From contig NZ_VHSF01000002.1 in assembly GCF_007050985.1 (NCBI RefSeq), forward strand, positions 620,001 through 684,000: DNA of 64,000 nucleotides. The letters run 5' to 3'. The translations under genes were made by a program, and so were the position numbers. Positions 47,292 through 56,122 of the stretch are shown one piece after another (positions within the stretch are counted from its first letter, which is position 1; the number at the start of each line of letters is the position of its first letter). Origin of the DNA: Christiangramia sabulilitoris. Its GTDB lineage: Bacteria; Bacteroidota; Bacteroidia; Flavobacteriales; Flavobacteriaceae. The notes under the pieces are model-generated. The model saw nothing but the letters and a program-made list of their open reading frames with translations. It was not told where the DNA came from and made no database searches.

Positions 47292-49239
47292 CTCTACCAA
47301 GCCTGTCAGACAGGATCGTACTTAAACTGGTATAACTCATAATTTCCTGGATCATTTCAGTTCTGTTTTCTTCAGAGCCGCCATCTTTCATTTCCTGTAC
47401 CAGTTCGTTAATCTTTCTTTCCACCAGGTACCGTCGAAGAGACAGTATGGTTTGAGTAACATATTGAGAAATACCCTGTTCTTTCTTTTTAACCGGAATA
47501 TCATGCCTCTCCCAGTCATGTAGCTCATATTGCTCCTCTTCCATCAGGATATCGGTAAGTTTTATTGCCTGAGATTTTTCAAGATCATTAATGATCATTT
47601 CCACACCAAATTCGTCTTCACTATTCAGTTTTTCTATAAGCAACTGGAACAATTCTTTAAAATCCTCATTGGTGAATTCTATTTCATCTTCCTGAAGGTC
47701 AAGGAATATTTTCTCAAATACCTTCGCCTGCTGAACTTCAGATTCATAAACCATTTCTCCATGTTCATTCTGTTTTAGAAGAACATCATGAAATTCGGCT
47801 TCTTCCCTTCCATAGAGAATTAAAAGACTAATGATCTTTCGTTCCAGCTCATACAACTGGTCGATTTTGGTCTTAGGAGTTTCCTTCTCCCTGACCACTT
47901 CCATTTTCTTCTTCTGATACTGGCTACCAGTTTTTGGATCTTTATTTTCTATTTGGGCCAGGGTAGCATAAAGAACATCCTCGTTAATGTCCATGATCCT
48001 GGAACATTCCTGGAGATAAACTTCACGCTGAATATTATCGGGGATCTTGGAAATACTAATTACCATATCCCGGATCAATCCAGCTTTTTTGACCGGGTCA
48101 TTCTTAGCCTCATCCATTAATAAGGAGGCCTTATAGGTAATAAAATCGTAAGAATTTTCTTTTAGAAATTCCTGTAGGTCTTCGTCTGAATTTGCCCGGG
48201 CATAACTATCCGGATCTTCGCCTTCAGGAAACGGACAAACCTTTACATTCATTCCCTGTTCGAGAATAAGATCTATCCCCCTTAAAGAAGCCCTGGTTCC
48301 GGCAGCATCCCCGTCAAAAAGAACGGTTATATTTTTAGTCAGCCTGTTGATCAGTCTTATTTGCTCTGGAGTAAGCGCGGTACCTGAAGAAGATACCGTA
48401 TTCTCTATCCCGCTTTGATGGAACTGGATCACATCGGTATATCCTTCCACGAGATAACAGTTATCTTCTTTTGCAATGGCCTGCTTGGCATAATAAATAC
48501 CATACAGCACCTTGCTTTTGTGGTAAATATCGCTCTCGGGTGAATTGAGATATTTAGCGGCTTTCTTGGTATTGGAAAGTATTCTGCCTCCAAAACCCAG
48601 CACACGACCAGACATGGAGTGAATAGGGAACATTACCCGGCCTTTGAACCTGTCGAACCTTTTATTCTCTTTTACAATGGTTAAGCCCGTCTTTTCCAGA
48701 TACTCCAGTTTGTACCCGGCATCAAGGGCCGCTTTTGTAAAAACCTCCCAATCATCCGGCGAATATCCCAGATCGAATTTCTTAATGGTTTCCGGCGAAA
48801 AACCTCTTTCCTTAAAATAGCTGAGACCTATAGCCTGCCCCTCATCTGTCTCATGCATACGCTTCTGAAAGAATTTATTGGCATATTCTGAGACCAGGTA
48901 CATACTTTCCCGCTCATTAGCCTGTTCTTTCTGCTCATCGCTCTGCTGAGTTTCTTCGATCTCTATATTGTACTTTTTCGCGAGGTATTTTATAGCTTCG
49001 GGATAGGTAAAATGCTCATGTTCCATCAAGAAGGCAACAACATTACCTCCCTTCCCGCTACTAAAATCTTTCCAGATCTGCTTCACAGGAGAAACCATAA
49101 AACTGGGAGAGCGTTCATCTGTAAAGGGACTCAAACCTTTCATATTGCTCCCCGATTTTTTCAGCTGTACAAAATCACCGATAACCTCCTCTACCCGGGC
49201 GGTTTCAAAAACATTATCAATAGTGGTTTTCGAGATCAA
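47284..49239 (-). CDS. dnaG: DNA primase, zinc-finger ligands missing
   Basis: Makes RNA primers for replication. In 651 residues the TOPRIM core is visible in VEGYTDVIQFHQSGI and in the metal-binding FDGDAAGTRASLRGIDL. The helicase-binding C-terminal domain is long and charged. The N-terminal CHC2 zinc-binding domain is present in shape (FVQLKKSGSNMKGLSPFTDE, then FSSGKGGNVVAFLM), but the Cys/His/Cys/Cys ligands of E. coli DnaG are replaced by Leu, Thr and other residues. The start appears to be a TTG at 49239 (ISKTTIDNVFETARVEEVIG). Confidence 0.95.
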   Translation of the reverse strand: MISKTTIDNVFETARVEEVIGDFVQLKKSGSNMKGLSPFTDERSPSFMVSPVKQIWKDFSSGKGGNVVAFLMEHEHFTYPEAIKYLAKKYNIEIEETQQSDEQKEQANERESMYLVSEYANKFFQKRMHETDEGQAIGLSYFKERGFSPETIKKFDLGYSPDDWEVFTKAALDAGYKLEYLEKTGLTIVKENKRFDRFKGRVMFPIHSMSGRVLGFGGRILSNTKKAAKYLNSPESDIYHKSKVLYGIYYAKQAIAKEDNCYLVEGYTDVIQFHQSGIENTVSSSGTALTPEQIRLINRLTKNITVLFDGDAAGTRASLRGIDLILEQGMNVKVCPFPEGEDPDSYARANSDEDLQEFLKENSYDFITYKASLLMDEAKNDPVKKAGLIRDMVISISKIPDNIQREVYLQECSRIMDINEDVLYATLAQIENKDPKTGSQYQKKKMEVVREKETPKTKIDQLYELERKIISLLILYGREEAEFHDVLLKQNEHGEMVYESEVQQAKVFEKIFLDLQEDEIEFTNEDFKELFQLLIEKLNSEDEFGVEMIINDLEKSQAIKLTDILMEEEQYELHDWERHDIPVKKKEQGISQYVTQTILSLRRYLVERKINELVQEMKDGGSEENRTEMIQEIMSYTSLSTILSDRLGRVM

Positions 49240-49292
49240 ATCTGAACTAGTTTTTAAGAAGGCTTAAAAATAGAGTTTTCATCGCAGGAAAT

Positions 49293-49323
49293 AAAAAAAA
49301 GTCTTCTTTCAAAGACTTTTTTA
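49293..49323 (-). terminator. Terminator after the coiled-coil outer-membrane protein gene
   Basis: The stem AAAAGTCTT / AAGACTTTT with a 6-base loop is followed by a T-run on the minus strand. It closes the sigma-factor operon (51797-49357) and separates it from dnaG. Confidence 0.8.
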
Positions 49324-49356
49324 ATAATTGATATTTTGTGGCTAATTCAAAATATT

Positions 49357-50391
49357 TTAATCCACATCGAATCTTAATCCTACAGAAAAATTGTGTAGTT
49401 CTGTATTTGGAGATTTAAAGATTGGATTCAGATCATATTTTGCATAAAGTGTGGCTCCACCCCAGCCAAGATATCCACTTAAACCATATACAAAATCGTT
49501 GGTGGCGTAATCCCCTTTCAATTTATCTTTCTGCTTTTCTCCATCGATTTCATACTTGAGTTTCTGGCGCTCTCCAATATTGAAACCTGCAAAGCCTCCA
49601 AGACCAATCTTCAGTTTACCGTCTGTAGAATATCGCACCGTATTTTCAGTCACTTTCTTTTTTGAAGGTCCAAATTCAAAGTGAACCGGAACTACCAGGT
49701 TATCCATTCTGAATTTGGATTTATCCAGATCATATTCAAATTCCTGAAGAGAAACTATTCCGTCCTCTTCGACAAAAAAGCGGTTATCGGTAGGTTTTAA
49801 ACCGTTAAACTGAAAAGAAAATCCGTACTTAAATCTCAGCCAGTTAGAGTTATCGAAAACCCTGGTTTTCCAGGCCCAGCCAATTTCAAAAAAACGACTG
49901 CCTGCAAGTTTAAAATCAGAATCGTTTAAAGACTGTCCTTCAGAAAGGGCGTTATTAAATCCTACGGCAATAACCATATCACTTATTGTCCGTTTATCGT
50001 ACTGCTTTTCTCTTTCAGTATTTACCTTAATACTTATACCATCTTCACTTAAAGCAATGTATCCGGAACCATGTTCATTCCTGGATTCGTACTCAAATTC
50101 ATTTTCCAGGATCGCAATTTTGTTTTTAATATTCAAAGCGTGAAACTCTGCAGCTTCAGCCATTAATTTTTCAGCTTCTTCCTGTGTGATTTCCCCTCTT
50201 TCAACCTGCGCTTCATACCGCTCAATTTTATACTTGAGTTTTTCTTTTTCAGTTTTCCTGATCTGCTCCCGTTTTTGCTCCAGCACATCATATTTTTCTG
50301 ATTGCTTAATGCTGTCTGTAGCCTGTGCATTTGCTAATTGAACGCTTAAAGTAAAAGCTGCGAGAGTTAGATAAAAAAATAGTGTTCTCAT
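49357..50391 (-). CDS. Outer-membrane beta-barrel protein with N-terminal coiled coil, unknown
   Basis: A 344-residue protein with a signal peptide (ending VQLANAQA). Residues 30-95 are an uninterrupted charged helix (EKREQIRKTEKEKLKYKIER and QEEAEKLMAEAAEFHAL), predicted to form a coiled coil. The rest is beta-rich with alternating aromatic residues (FFEIGWAWKTRVF, GLGGFAGFNIG) and ends FSVGLRFDVD, a typical last barrel strand. Third gene of the sigma/anti-sigma operon, 100 bases after the second, so it is a likely target or partner of that regulator. No named family is recognised. Confidence 0.85.
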   Translation of the reverse strand: MRTLFFYLTLAAFTLSVQLANAQATDSIKQSEKYDVLEQKREQIRKTEKEKLKYKIERYEAQVERGEITQEEAEKLMAEAAEFHALNIKNKIAILENEFEYESRNEHGSGYIALSEDGISIKVNTEREKQYDKRTISDMVIAVGFNNALSEGQSLNDSDFKLAGSRFFEIGWAWKTRVFDNSNWLRFKYGFSFQFNGLKPTDNRFFVEEDGIVSLQEFEYDLDKSKFRMDNLVVPVHFEFGPSKKKVTENTVRYSTDGKLKIGLGGFAGFNIGERQKLKYEIDGEKQKDKLKGDYATNDFVYGLSGYLGWGGATLYAKYDLNPIFKSPNTELHNFSVGLRFDVD

Positions 50392-50491
50392 GTTAGATTA
50401 GTTTTAAATATGCTTCAGTTTTGGCATAAAGCTTCCACTTCAGCATGTGATTGATGAATGACCCTAAAGGGATTTATTAATAAATAATTGA

Positions 50492-51244
50492 TTAATCGTT
50501 CCTGGTAACTATAGCATCTTTGGCCTGTATGAATTTTTCTTTCATGATCTCAAAAACTTCTCTTCTAAAAGACTGGTCGAGGTCTTCTTCTGCTTCATCC
50601 AGCAAATTATTAGCCATGGCTTCAATATCTCTAGATCCAATATTAGACCTTTCCAATCCTTTCATAGCCTGTGCAAGCAGGGCTTCGGCCTTTGCCTCTG
50701 AAGACATATTTTGTTGAATAACAATTTTAATTTCTTCATTCCTGAAATTTTCCAGCTGGAGTTCATTATGTGCTGTTTGAGGTTCCGGGATTTCAATCGT
50801 TGCAATTTCCCTGCGATTAGCTATTAAAACATCTTTTCCCGTTCTATTTTGCATTTTAGTTTTCCCTGGAACTGAGGGTTTATCTGAACCCGAAGACTCT
50901 TGTTTATTAATGGCAGGAACCAATTCCTTTTCTTCAGCGGCTATCTGAGATTCGTGCACGGGTGTAATAAAATCCCTTGTATTTTCAATATTATCTTTTG
51001 ATTTCTCTGAAGGCTGCTCCACAAATACCGGGGATTTTTCGACAGTTTGAAGACTCCTGAAAATCCCGCCGGTTAATATAACCAGCAATACTGCTGCGGC
51101 ATACCACCAGATTTTAAACCTGGACTTTTTGTTGGATTCTTGGTCCATCGATGCACTCAGCCGTTCCCAACTGTCTCCCGATGGCTGAATTTCTCTCTCA
51201 TTCAGCTTCTCCCTTACGTGCTCTTCAAATTTAACTGGTGCCAT
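50492..51244 (-). CDS. Predicted membrane anti-sigma factor
   Basis: A 250-residue protein with a cytoplasmic N-terminus (KFEEHVREKLNEREIQPSGD, about 5-24, followed by SWERLSA), one membrane helix (about 46-64, WWYAAAVLLVILTGGIF) and a periplasmic tail. The end of the tail carries LLDEAEEDLDQSFRREVFEI. The layout (short N-terminal domain, helix, periplasmic part, directly after an ECF sigma gene with a 14-base overlap) is that of an anti-sigma factor, but no zinc-containing motif of the usual families is present. The function is inference from context. Confidence 0.8.
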   Translation of the reverse strand: MAPVKFEEHVREKLNEREIQPSGDSWERLSASMDQESNKKSRFKIWWYAAAVLLVILTGGIFRSLQTVEKSPVFVEQPSEKSKDNIENTRDFITPVHESQIAAEEKELVPAINKQESSGSDKPSVPGKTKMQNRTGKDVLIANRREIATIEIPEPQTAHNELQLENFRNEEIKIVIQQNMSSEAKAEALLAQAMKGLERSNIGSRDIEAMANNLLDEAEEDLDQSFRREVFEIMKEKFIQAKDAIVTRND

Positions 51245-51797
51245 AAACTGATGAATTAAGTGTTTTTAATTTTTCCTGAAGCATCTTACGAGCTTTAAAC
51301 AACTGGGATTTTGAAGTCCCTTCGGTAATATCAAGCATTTTCGCAATTTCAGAATGCTTATACCCTTCAACCGCATACATTATAAATACCATTTTATAAC
51401 CTTCCGGTAAAGCATCTATTAAACTTTGTATCTCGGCCACATCCATTTCAGAATTTATATTATTGAAGACTTCGCTGGACTCGTTGGTCATATCTTCCTG
51501 AAATTCCAACTCCTTATGCTGTCTTAAAAAAGAAATGGATTCTCTTATCATGATCTTTCTTATCCAGCCTTCAAAATTTCCTTCTCCTTTAAAATCCTTC
51601 AAATGTTTGAAAACCTTGAAAAACCCCTTTAGCATAGTGTCTTCTGCGTGGTGCATATCTTTTATATACTGCCGGCAAACACTCAACATCTTTGGAGAAT
51701 GCATTTCATACAATCTTTGCTGAGCATCCCGGTTACCCGCAGAAGCTCTTTTGATCAAAGAGGATTCATTTTTAAAAAGCTGTATTACTTTTACCAT
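51231..51797 (-). CDS. ECF-type RNA polymerase sigma factor
   Basis: A 188-residue sigma-70 family protein. Region 2 shows HAEDTMLKGFFKVFKHLKDF and NFEGWIRKIMIRESISFLRQ; region 4 shows LPEGYKMVFIMYAVEGYKHS and EIAKMLDITEGTSKSQLFKA. It has no sigma 3 domain, hence ECF class. I use the ATG at 51797 (MVKVIQLFKNESSL) rather than the GTG two codons earlier. It is the first gene of an operon with an anti-sigma-like and an outer-membrane protein. A near-consensus TAACTTTC lies at 51830-51837. Confidence 0.93.
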   Translation of the reverse strand: MVKVIQLFKNESSLIKRASAGNRDAQQRLYEMHSPKMLSVCRQYIKDMHHAEDTMLKGFFKVFKHLKDFKGEGNFEGWIRKIMIRESISFLRQHKELEFQEDMTNESSEVFNNINSEMDVAEIQSLIDALPEGYKMVFIMYAVEGYKHSEIAKMLDITEGTSKSQLFKARKMLQEKLKTLNSSVYGTS

Positions 51798-51904
51798 TTT
51801 CACAAGGTCTTCTATTTATATAGACGTCTGAAAGTTACAAAAGGTTGCCTGAGTTTTTAATTTTTTTAATTTTTTTCATTTTCGGCACTCAGAATCATAT
51901 CTCG

Positions 51905-51912
51905 TATCTTTA
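51905..51912 (+). promoter_or_regulatory. Probable -7 element of rluF
   Basis: TATCTTTA is one base from TAnnTTTG and lies 16 bases before the ATG at 51929. It is inside the longer open frame that starts at 51845, which supports the shorter start. Confidence 0.4.
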
Positions 51913-51928
51913 CAGCAGAATAGAATTT

Positions 51929-52729
51929 ATGGCAGAAGAAGTTCGAATAAACAAGTATTTAAGTCAGTTAGGTTATTGCTCGAGAAGGGAAGCAGATAAG
52001 CTTATCGATCAGGGAAGAATTACTATTAACGACAAGGTTCCAGAAATGGGAACTAAAGTAACTCCTGGAGACCTGGTTAAGGTCGACGGTCAACCTGTAT
52101 CTAAAGAAGAATTAAAGGAACCCAATATTTATCTCGCTTTCAACAAACCGGTGGGAATAGTATGCACCACAGACACCAGAGTTGAAAAAGACAATATTAT
52201 TGATTACATAAATTATCCAAAAAGGATCTTTCCTATTGGCCGTCTGGATAAACCCAGCGAAGGATTGATATTTCTTACCAATGACGGAGATATTGTTAAC
52301 AAAATACTTCGCGCCAGGAATAATCATGAAAAGGAATACGTGGTTTCAGTTAATAAACCTATAACCAATGATTTTATTAGAAAAATGTCGGCTGGTATTC
52401 CTATACTTGATACTGTAACCCGGGAATGTGAAGTTGAAAAACTGAGCAAACATACTTTCAGGATCATTTTAACCCAGGGTTTGAACAGGCAGATCAGACG
52501 TATGTGCGAATTTTTAGGCTACGAAGTTACGTCCCTGAAAAGAATACGTATTATGAATGTCACCCTGGACATTCCGGTTGGAGATTGGCGTGATCTCACT
52601 AAAGAAGAATTAGAAACCATCAATAATCTTCTGGGAGAATCTACTAAAACAGAAGAGGGTTCGGTTCTGGAAAACCATAGAAATCAAAATTCGTCAAGAG
52701 GAAAGAGGCCCCGTAAACCCAAATCTTAA
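51929..52729 (+). CDS. rluF: 23S rRNA pseudouridine synthase, RluF-like
   Basis: Isomerises a uridine in 23S rRNA. In 266 residues the N-terminal S4 domain is [20 protein letters not shown]. The catalytic Asp is in [18 protein letters not shown], and [17 protein letters not shown] is the RsuA/RluB/E/F-type motif. The RluF label rests on the S4 domain and [10 protein letters not shown] form; RluB/RluE-type specificity is possible. The Lys/Arg/Ser-rich tail ([12 protein letters not shown]) may bind RNA. Confidence 0.9.
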   Translation: MAEEVRINKYLSQLGYCSRREADKLIDQGRITINDKVPEMGTKVTPGDLVKVDGQPVSKEELKEPNIYLAFNKPVGIVCTTDTRVEKDNIIDYINYPKRIFPIGRLDKPSEGLIFLTNDGDIVNKILRARNNHEKEYVVSVNKPITNDFIRKMSAGIPILDTVTRECEVEKLSKHTFRIILTQGLNRQIRRMCEFLGYEVTSLKRIRIMNVTLDIPVGDWRDLTKEELETINNLLGESTKTEEGSVLENHRNQNSSRGKRPRKPKS

Positions 52730-52839
52730 CAGAGAATTAGCGCAAACGGGGGTTAAACTTTCTAGGGTTCTTGTTAATTTTAGCTGATCCAAGTATTGAG
52801 TTTTTATCATATATTTATTATCATCTGATTTAACCAACC

Positions 52840-53262
52840 ATGAAAATACAACCATTTCACCTGGCTATTCCAGTTTCAGATCTTGAAGCCTGCCGCAAAT
52901 TTTATAAAGAAACTCTAGGCTGTGGCGAAGGCAGGAGTAGTGATCACTGGGTAGATTTTAACTTCTTTGGGCATCAGTTAGTAATTCACTATCAGGAGCC
53001 TGGTGAAACAGCGAATTCCAGCTCTAATCCAGTTGATGGGAAAGATGTTCCGGTACCGCATTTTGGAGTGGTTTTACAGTGGGATGTTTTCCATGAATTC
53101 GCAAAATTGCTGAAACGGAAGGAAATAGATTTCATCATAGAACCCTATATACGTTTTGAAGGAAAGCCAGGTGAACAGGCTACTATGTTCTTCAAGGACC
53201 CTTCTGGGAATGCCCTGGAATTCAAAGCCTTTAAAAATATGGATCAACTTTTCGCAACCTAA
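52840..53262 (+). CDS. VOC-family (glyoxalase-like) protein
   Basis: A 140-residue vicinal-oxygen-chelate fold protein: [22 protein letters not shown] at the start, given here as [19 protein letters not shown], a [17 protein letters not shown] strand pair, and [16 protein letters not shown] at the end. His7 (in FHLAIP), the second-half His and the Glu in ALEF are the likely metal ligands. Substrate unknown; relatives include glyoxalases and dioxygenase-like proteins. It is 25 bases ahead of the AI-2E gene. Confidence 0.9.
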   Translation: MKIQPFHLAIPVSDLEACRKFYKETLGCGEGRSSDHWVDFNFFGHQLVIHYQEPGETANSSSNPVDGKDVPVPHFGVVLQWDVFHEFAKLLKRKEIDFIIEPYIRFEGKPGEQATMFFKDPSGNALEFKAFKNMDQLFAT

Positions 53263-53287
53263 ATTCTTTTAACCAGCCAGCCATAAA

Positions 53288-54307
53288 ATGAACAGACTTA
53301 AACCGTCTTTAGTCCGGCAGATCTTTGTCCTGTTGCTTATTCTTTTCCTAACGGTTCTTATCGTGCTGGAGGTCATCCCTTATCTGTCTGGAATATTAGG
53401 TGCGGTTACCTTATATGTCATTCTAAAGAACTGGATGCACAAATTGGTGAAAAGAGGCTGGAAACCTCATCTGGCAGCAGCTGTTTTAATGGCTGCATCA
53501 TTCGTAGGTATTCTCATACCGGTCTCCCTGATCGCAATTATGCTTACCTCTAAAATTGGTAAGGCGGTTGCGAATTCAGAAAGAGTTCTTAGCGCACTTA
53601 AAGACCAGCTTAATAATATTGAAACCTACCTTGGTTATAATTTAAGTTCCAGTATAGATACCAGTTCAATAACCAACTGGGTTTCTTCTAATCTTCAAAA
53701 TCTCGCAGGAGGTACTTTTAATGCATTTATCGCGATAGGTATTATGTATTTCATGTTATACTATATGCTTACAAACAGGCAGTCTATGCGCGACACCATG
53801 ATAGATTATATTCCCCTGGGAAAAGATAATCTGAAAATCATTGGAGAAGAAAGTAACCAGTTAGTAAAGTCTAATGCCCTGGGAATACCCTTAGTGGCAA
53901 TTGTTCAGGGTATTATTGCCTTGATCGGGTTTCTCATCTTTGGGGTTCCAGATCCTTTTTTTTGGTTCGTAATCACGGCGATTGGATCTATGATCCCATT
54001 TATAGGTACAGCCATAGGTATTATTCCTGCTACTATCCTGCTTTTTTCCCAGGGAAGTGACTGGCAGGCCTTCGCCTTGCTTATATATGGATTTGTAGTA
54101 GTAGGTTCTACAGATAATATAATTCGCTTATACGTATTGGAAAGACTGGCCAGCGTTCATCCACTTATCACTTTATTCGGAGTGATCGTAGGTGTACCAT
54201 TGTTTGGTTTTATAGGCCTGATCTTTGGTCCCCTGTTGATCTCGCTATTTTTACTAATCATTAAAATCTACAAAAAGGAATACGGAAACTCACAACAACG
54301 ATTATAA
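53288..54307 (+). CDS. AI-2E-family transporter
   Basis: A 339-residue membrane protein with about eight helices. The family segments are IPLVAIVQGIIALIGFLIFG, then FWFVITAIGSMIPFIGTAIG and a loop with DNIIRLYVLERLASVHPLIT. The AI-2E (PerM/UPF0118) family is named after an AI-2 exporter claim in E. coli, but most members have unknown cargo, including Na+/H+ exchange in some. YkvA follows after 15 bases. Confidence 0.92.
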   Translation: MNRLKPSLVRQIFVLLLILFLTVLIVLEVIPYLSGILGAVTLYVILKNWMHKLVKRGWKPHLAAAVLMAASFVGILIPVSLIAIMLTSKIGKAVANSERVLSALKDQLNNIETYLGYNLSSSIDTSSITNWVSSNLQNLAGGTFNAFIAIGIMYFMLYYMLTNRQSMRDTMIDYIPLGKDNLKIIGEESNQLVKSNALGIPLVAIVQGIIALIGFLIFGVPDPFFWFVITAIGSMIPFIGTAIGIIPATILLFSQGSDWQAFALLIYGFVVVGSTDNIIRLYVLERLASVHPLITLFGVIVGVPLFGFIGLIFGPLLISLFLLIIKIYKKEYGNSQQRL

Positions 54308-54322
54308 ATTAAAACACATATT

Positions 54323-54724
54323 ATGTTCGGAAAATGGAAAAAAGAAATAGATGAAGACTTTGTAAAAACTGAAGTTACAAAGATCAAAGACGAGGATGTA
54401 ACCATTGCTATGGACAGCAGAGAAGAAGTCGATGAGAAGATCAATAATTCCGGTTTGCTCAAGAAGTATAGTGAACTTGGGAAAGTAATGTATGGGATGC
54501 TGAAAGACTACCGTAAAGGAGTATATACTAAAGTACCCTGGTTTACGATCGCAACTATTGCTTTCGCCTTTCTATACATCCTGAACCCATTGGATATTAT
54601 TCCAGATTTTATACCAGGCCTGGGCTATATCGATGATCTGGGAGTACTCACTTTTGGATTAAGGTTTATAGAATCTGACCTGCACAACTATCTTGATTGG
54701 AAACTGGAACATCAGGAGGCGTAA
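54323..54724 (+). CDS. YkvA-family (DUF1232) membrane protein
   Basis: A 133-residue protein. The DUF1232 signature is FLYILNPLDIIPDFIPGLGY followed by IDDLGVL, forming a short membrane-associated helical pair. The N-terminal half is charged (KKEIDEDFVKTEVTKIKDED) and may be soluble. Function is not established. It probably shares a transcript with the AI-2E transporter and ends at the bidirectional terminator. Confidence 0.92.
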   Translation: MFGKWKKEIDEDFVKTEVTKIKDEDVTIAMDSREEVDEKINNSGLLKKYSELGKVMYGMLKDYRKGVYTKVPWFTIATIAFAFLYILNPLDIIPDFIPGLGYIDDLGVLTFGLRFIESDLHNYLDWKLEHQEA

Positions 54725-54728
54725 AAGA

Positions 54729-54760
54729 TAAAAAGGGCGGAATAATATTCCGCCCTTTTA
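54729..54760. terminator. Bidirectional terminator between ykvA-type gene and folD
   Basis: AAAAGGGCGGAAT / ATTCCGCCCTTTT is a near-perfect inverted repeat of 13 pairs with a 3-base centre, A-rich on one side and T-rich on the other. It lies between convergent genes (stops at 54724 and 54762) and should stop both. Confidence 0.9.
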
Positions 54761-54761
54761 A

Positions 54762-55664
54762 TTATGTCAATTTTGCGTCCAGCGCTCTTTTTTTATGTCT
54801 CTCCCTGGCCAGTAAAGTATTCTTCAACAACATAGATACCGTCATTGGTCCTACTCCCCCGGGAACTGGAGTAATATACGAAGCACGTTTACTTACATTT
54901 TCAAAGTCCACATCTCCCTTGATGATATATCCTCTTTCAGCATTATCATCTGGCACCCTGGTAATTCCAACATCGATAATTACTGCATCATCTTTGATCA
55001 TTTCGCCTTTTAAAAAGTCTGGAATGCCTACAGCGATGATAATAATATCTGCCTGTGAAGTCACCTGAGTAATATTTTTGGTAAATTCATGGGTAAGGGT
55101 TACCGTAGAATTACCGGGAAAACCACTTCTACCCATAAGGATACTCATAGGTCTACCTACAATATAACTTCTACCTATTACCACAGTGTGTTTACCTTTG
55201 GTAGGAATATCATACCGCTCCAACAGCTCCAGGATCCCAAAGGGTGTAGCCGGGATGAAACTGGTCATATCCAAGGCCATTTTACCAAAATTGGTTGGAT
55301 GGAAACCATCCACATCCTTGTCTGGGTCTACGGCATTCAGAACTTTCTGAGTATTGATTTGAGGAGGCAACGGTAGCTGCACTATAAAACCATCGATCTC
55401 ATCGTTTTGATTGAGTTCTTCGATCTTATCCAGCAACTCCAGTTCGCTAACAGTATTTGGCAGCCTAAACAGCGAAGATTCAAAACCCACTCTTTCGCAA
55501 GCCTTAACTTTACTATTTACGTAAGTCATACTGGCCCCATCCTTTCCTACAATTATTGCAGCAAGGTGAGGAACTTTTTCACCACGTTTTTTGATTTTGG
55601 TAACCTCAGCAGCAATTTCATCTTTGATGTCATTGCTAATCTTTTTACCATCGAGAATTGTCAT
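54762..55664 (-). CDS. folD: Bifunctional methylene-THF dehydrogenase / methenyl-THF cyclohydrolase
   Basis: Interconverts one-carbon tetrahydrofolates. In 300 residues the catalytic region is YVNSKVKACERVGFESSLF, with Lys in SKVKACE. FIVQLPLPPQ and the NADP-binding VVIGRSYIVGRPM follow, and PVPGGVGPMTVSMLLKNT is near the end. The start ATG at 55664 is followed upstream by a repeat-bearing spacer and a four-helix-bundle gene, so folD is separated from ffh by that insertion. Confidence 0.97.
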   Translation of the reverse strand: MTILDGKKISNDIKDEIAAEVTKIKKRGEKVPHLAAIIVGKDGASMTYVNSKVKACERVGFESSLFRLPNTVSELELLDKIEELNQNDEIDGFIVQLPLPPQINTQKVLNAVDPDKDVDGFHPTNFGKMALDMTSFIPATPFGILELLERYDIPTKGKHTVVIGRSYIVGRPMSILMGRSGFPGNSTVTLTHEFTKNITQVTSQADIIIIAVGIPDFLKGEMIKDDAVIIDVGITRVPDDNAERGYIIKGDVDFENVSKRASYITPVPGGVGPMTVSMLLKNTLLARERHKKRALDAKLT

Positions 55665-55677
55665 TTTGTTCAGTATT

Positions 55678-55702
55678 CAGTTGGCAGTTGCAGTTGGCAG
55701 TT
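55678..55702. repeat. Direct repeat, two copies of CAGTTGGCAGTT
   Basis: CAGTTGGCAGTT occurs at 55678-55689 and 55691-55702, separated by one G, and is preceded by a related CAGTATT at 55671-55677. The second copy runs into the stop codon of the four-helix-bundle gene. On the other side of that gene (56092-56110) a similar AACTGCTTACTGTAAACT stretch is present. Such short CAGT-type repeats are, from memory, frequent around this gene family in Bacteroidota. Confidence 0.7.
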
Positions 55703-56072
55703 ATTCTACCTTAACTCCAAATTTACCGGGATTATTAATCATATAATTTAATAGCTTTCCAACTTCTTCACTTTTTATAATCAAATTCTCAAATTCAGAT
55801 TTTGAGATATATCTACATTCGCTGGCAAAGTGCAACCAGCTTTGTGTCTCTGCATTTTCAGAATCACTATCGCTTAATTTACTTTTGAAGTGATTTGGAT
55901 AATTCCTCTTTCTATAGGCTTCCGCTATATTAGAACAAACCGACCTGGAACTTCTACAAATCTGGTCGGTTAAACTATAAGTTTCCTCTTCAGGAAAACT
56001 CTTTGAAATTTCAAAAATTCTCATAGCCAATTCAAATGCAATCTGATAAGACCTGAGGGATTTGAAATCCAT
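55701..56072 (-). CDS. Four-helix-bundle protein (23S rRNA intervening-sequence family)
   Basis: A 123-residue all-helical protein: FKSLRSYQIAFELAMRIFEI, then SFPEEETYSLTDQICRSSRS, VCSNIAEAYRKRNYPNHFKS and ETQSWLHFASECRYISKSEF. This is the IVP/S23 family, first seen as ORFs in the intervening sequences of 23S rRNA genes and related to the Avd protein of diversity-generating retroelements. Here it stands alone between folD and ffh, with CAGT-rich repeats on both flanks. That suggests a mobile cassette. Function unknown. Confidence 0.88.
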   Translation of the reverse strand: MDFKSLRSYQIAFELAMRIFEISKSFPEEETYSLTDQICRSSRSVCSNIAEAYRKRNYPNHFKSKLSDSDSENAETQSWLHFASECRYISKSEFENLIIKSEEVGKLLNYMINNPGKFGVKVE

Positions 56073-56122
56073 ATATAAAATTTTTAAGAACTGCTTACTG
56101 TAAACTTAGACCGCTAACTTAT

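Noticed and set aside
55678-55702. Attachment site of an integrated element
   Set aside because: The two copies are side by side, not flanking an integrase; no integrase or recombinase exists in the window.
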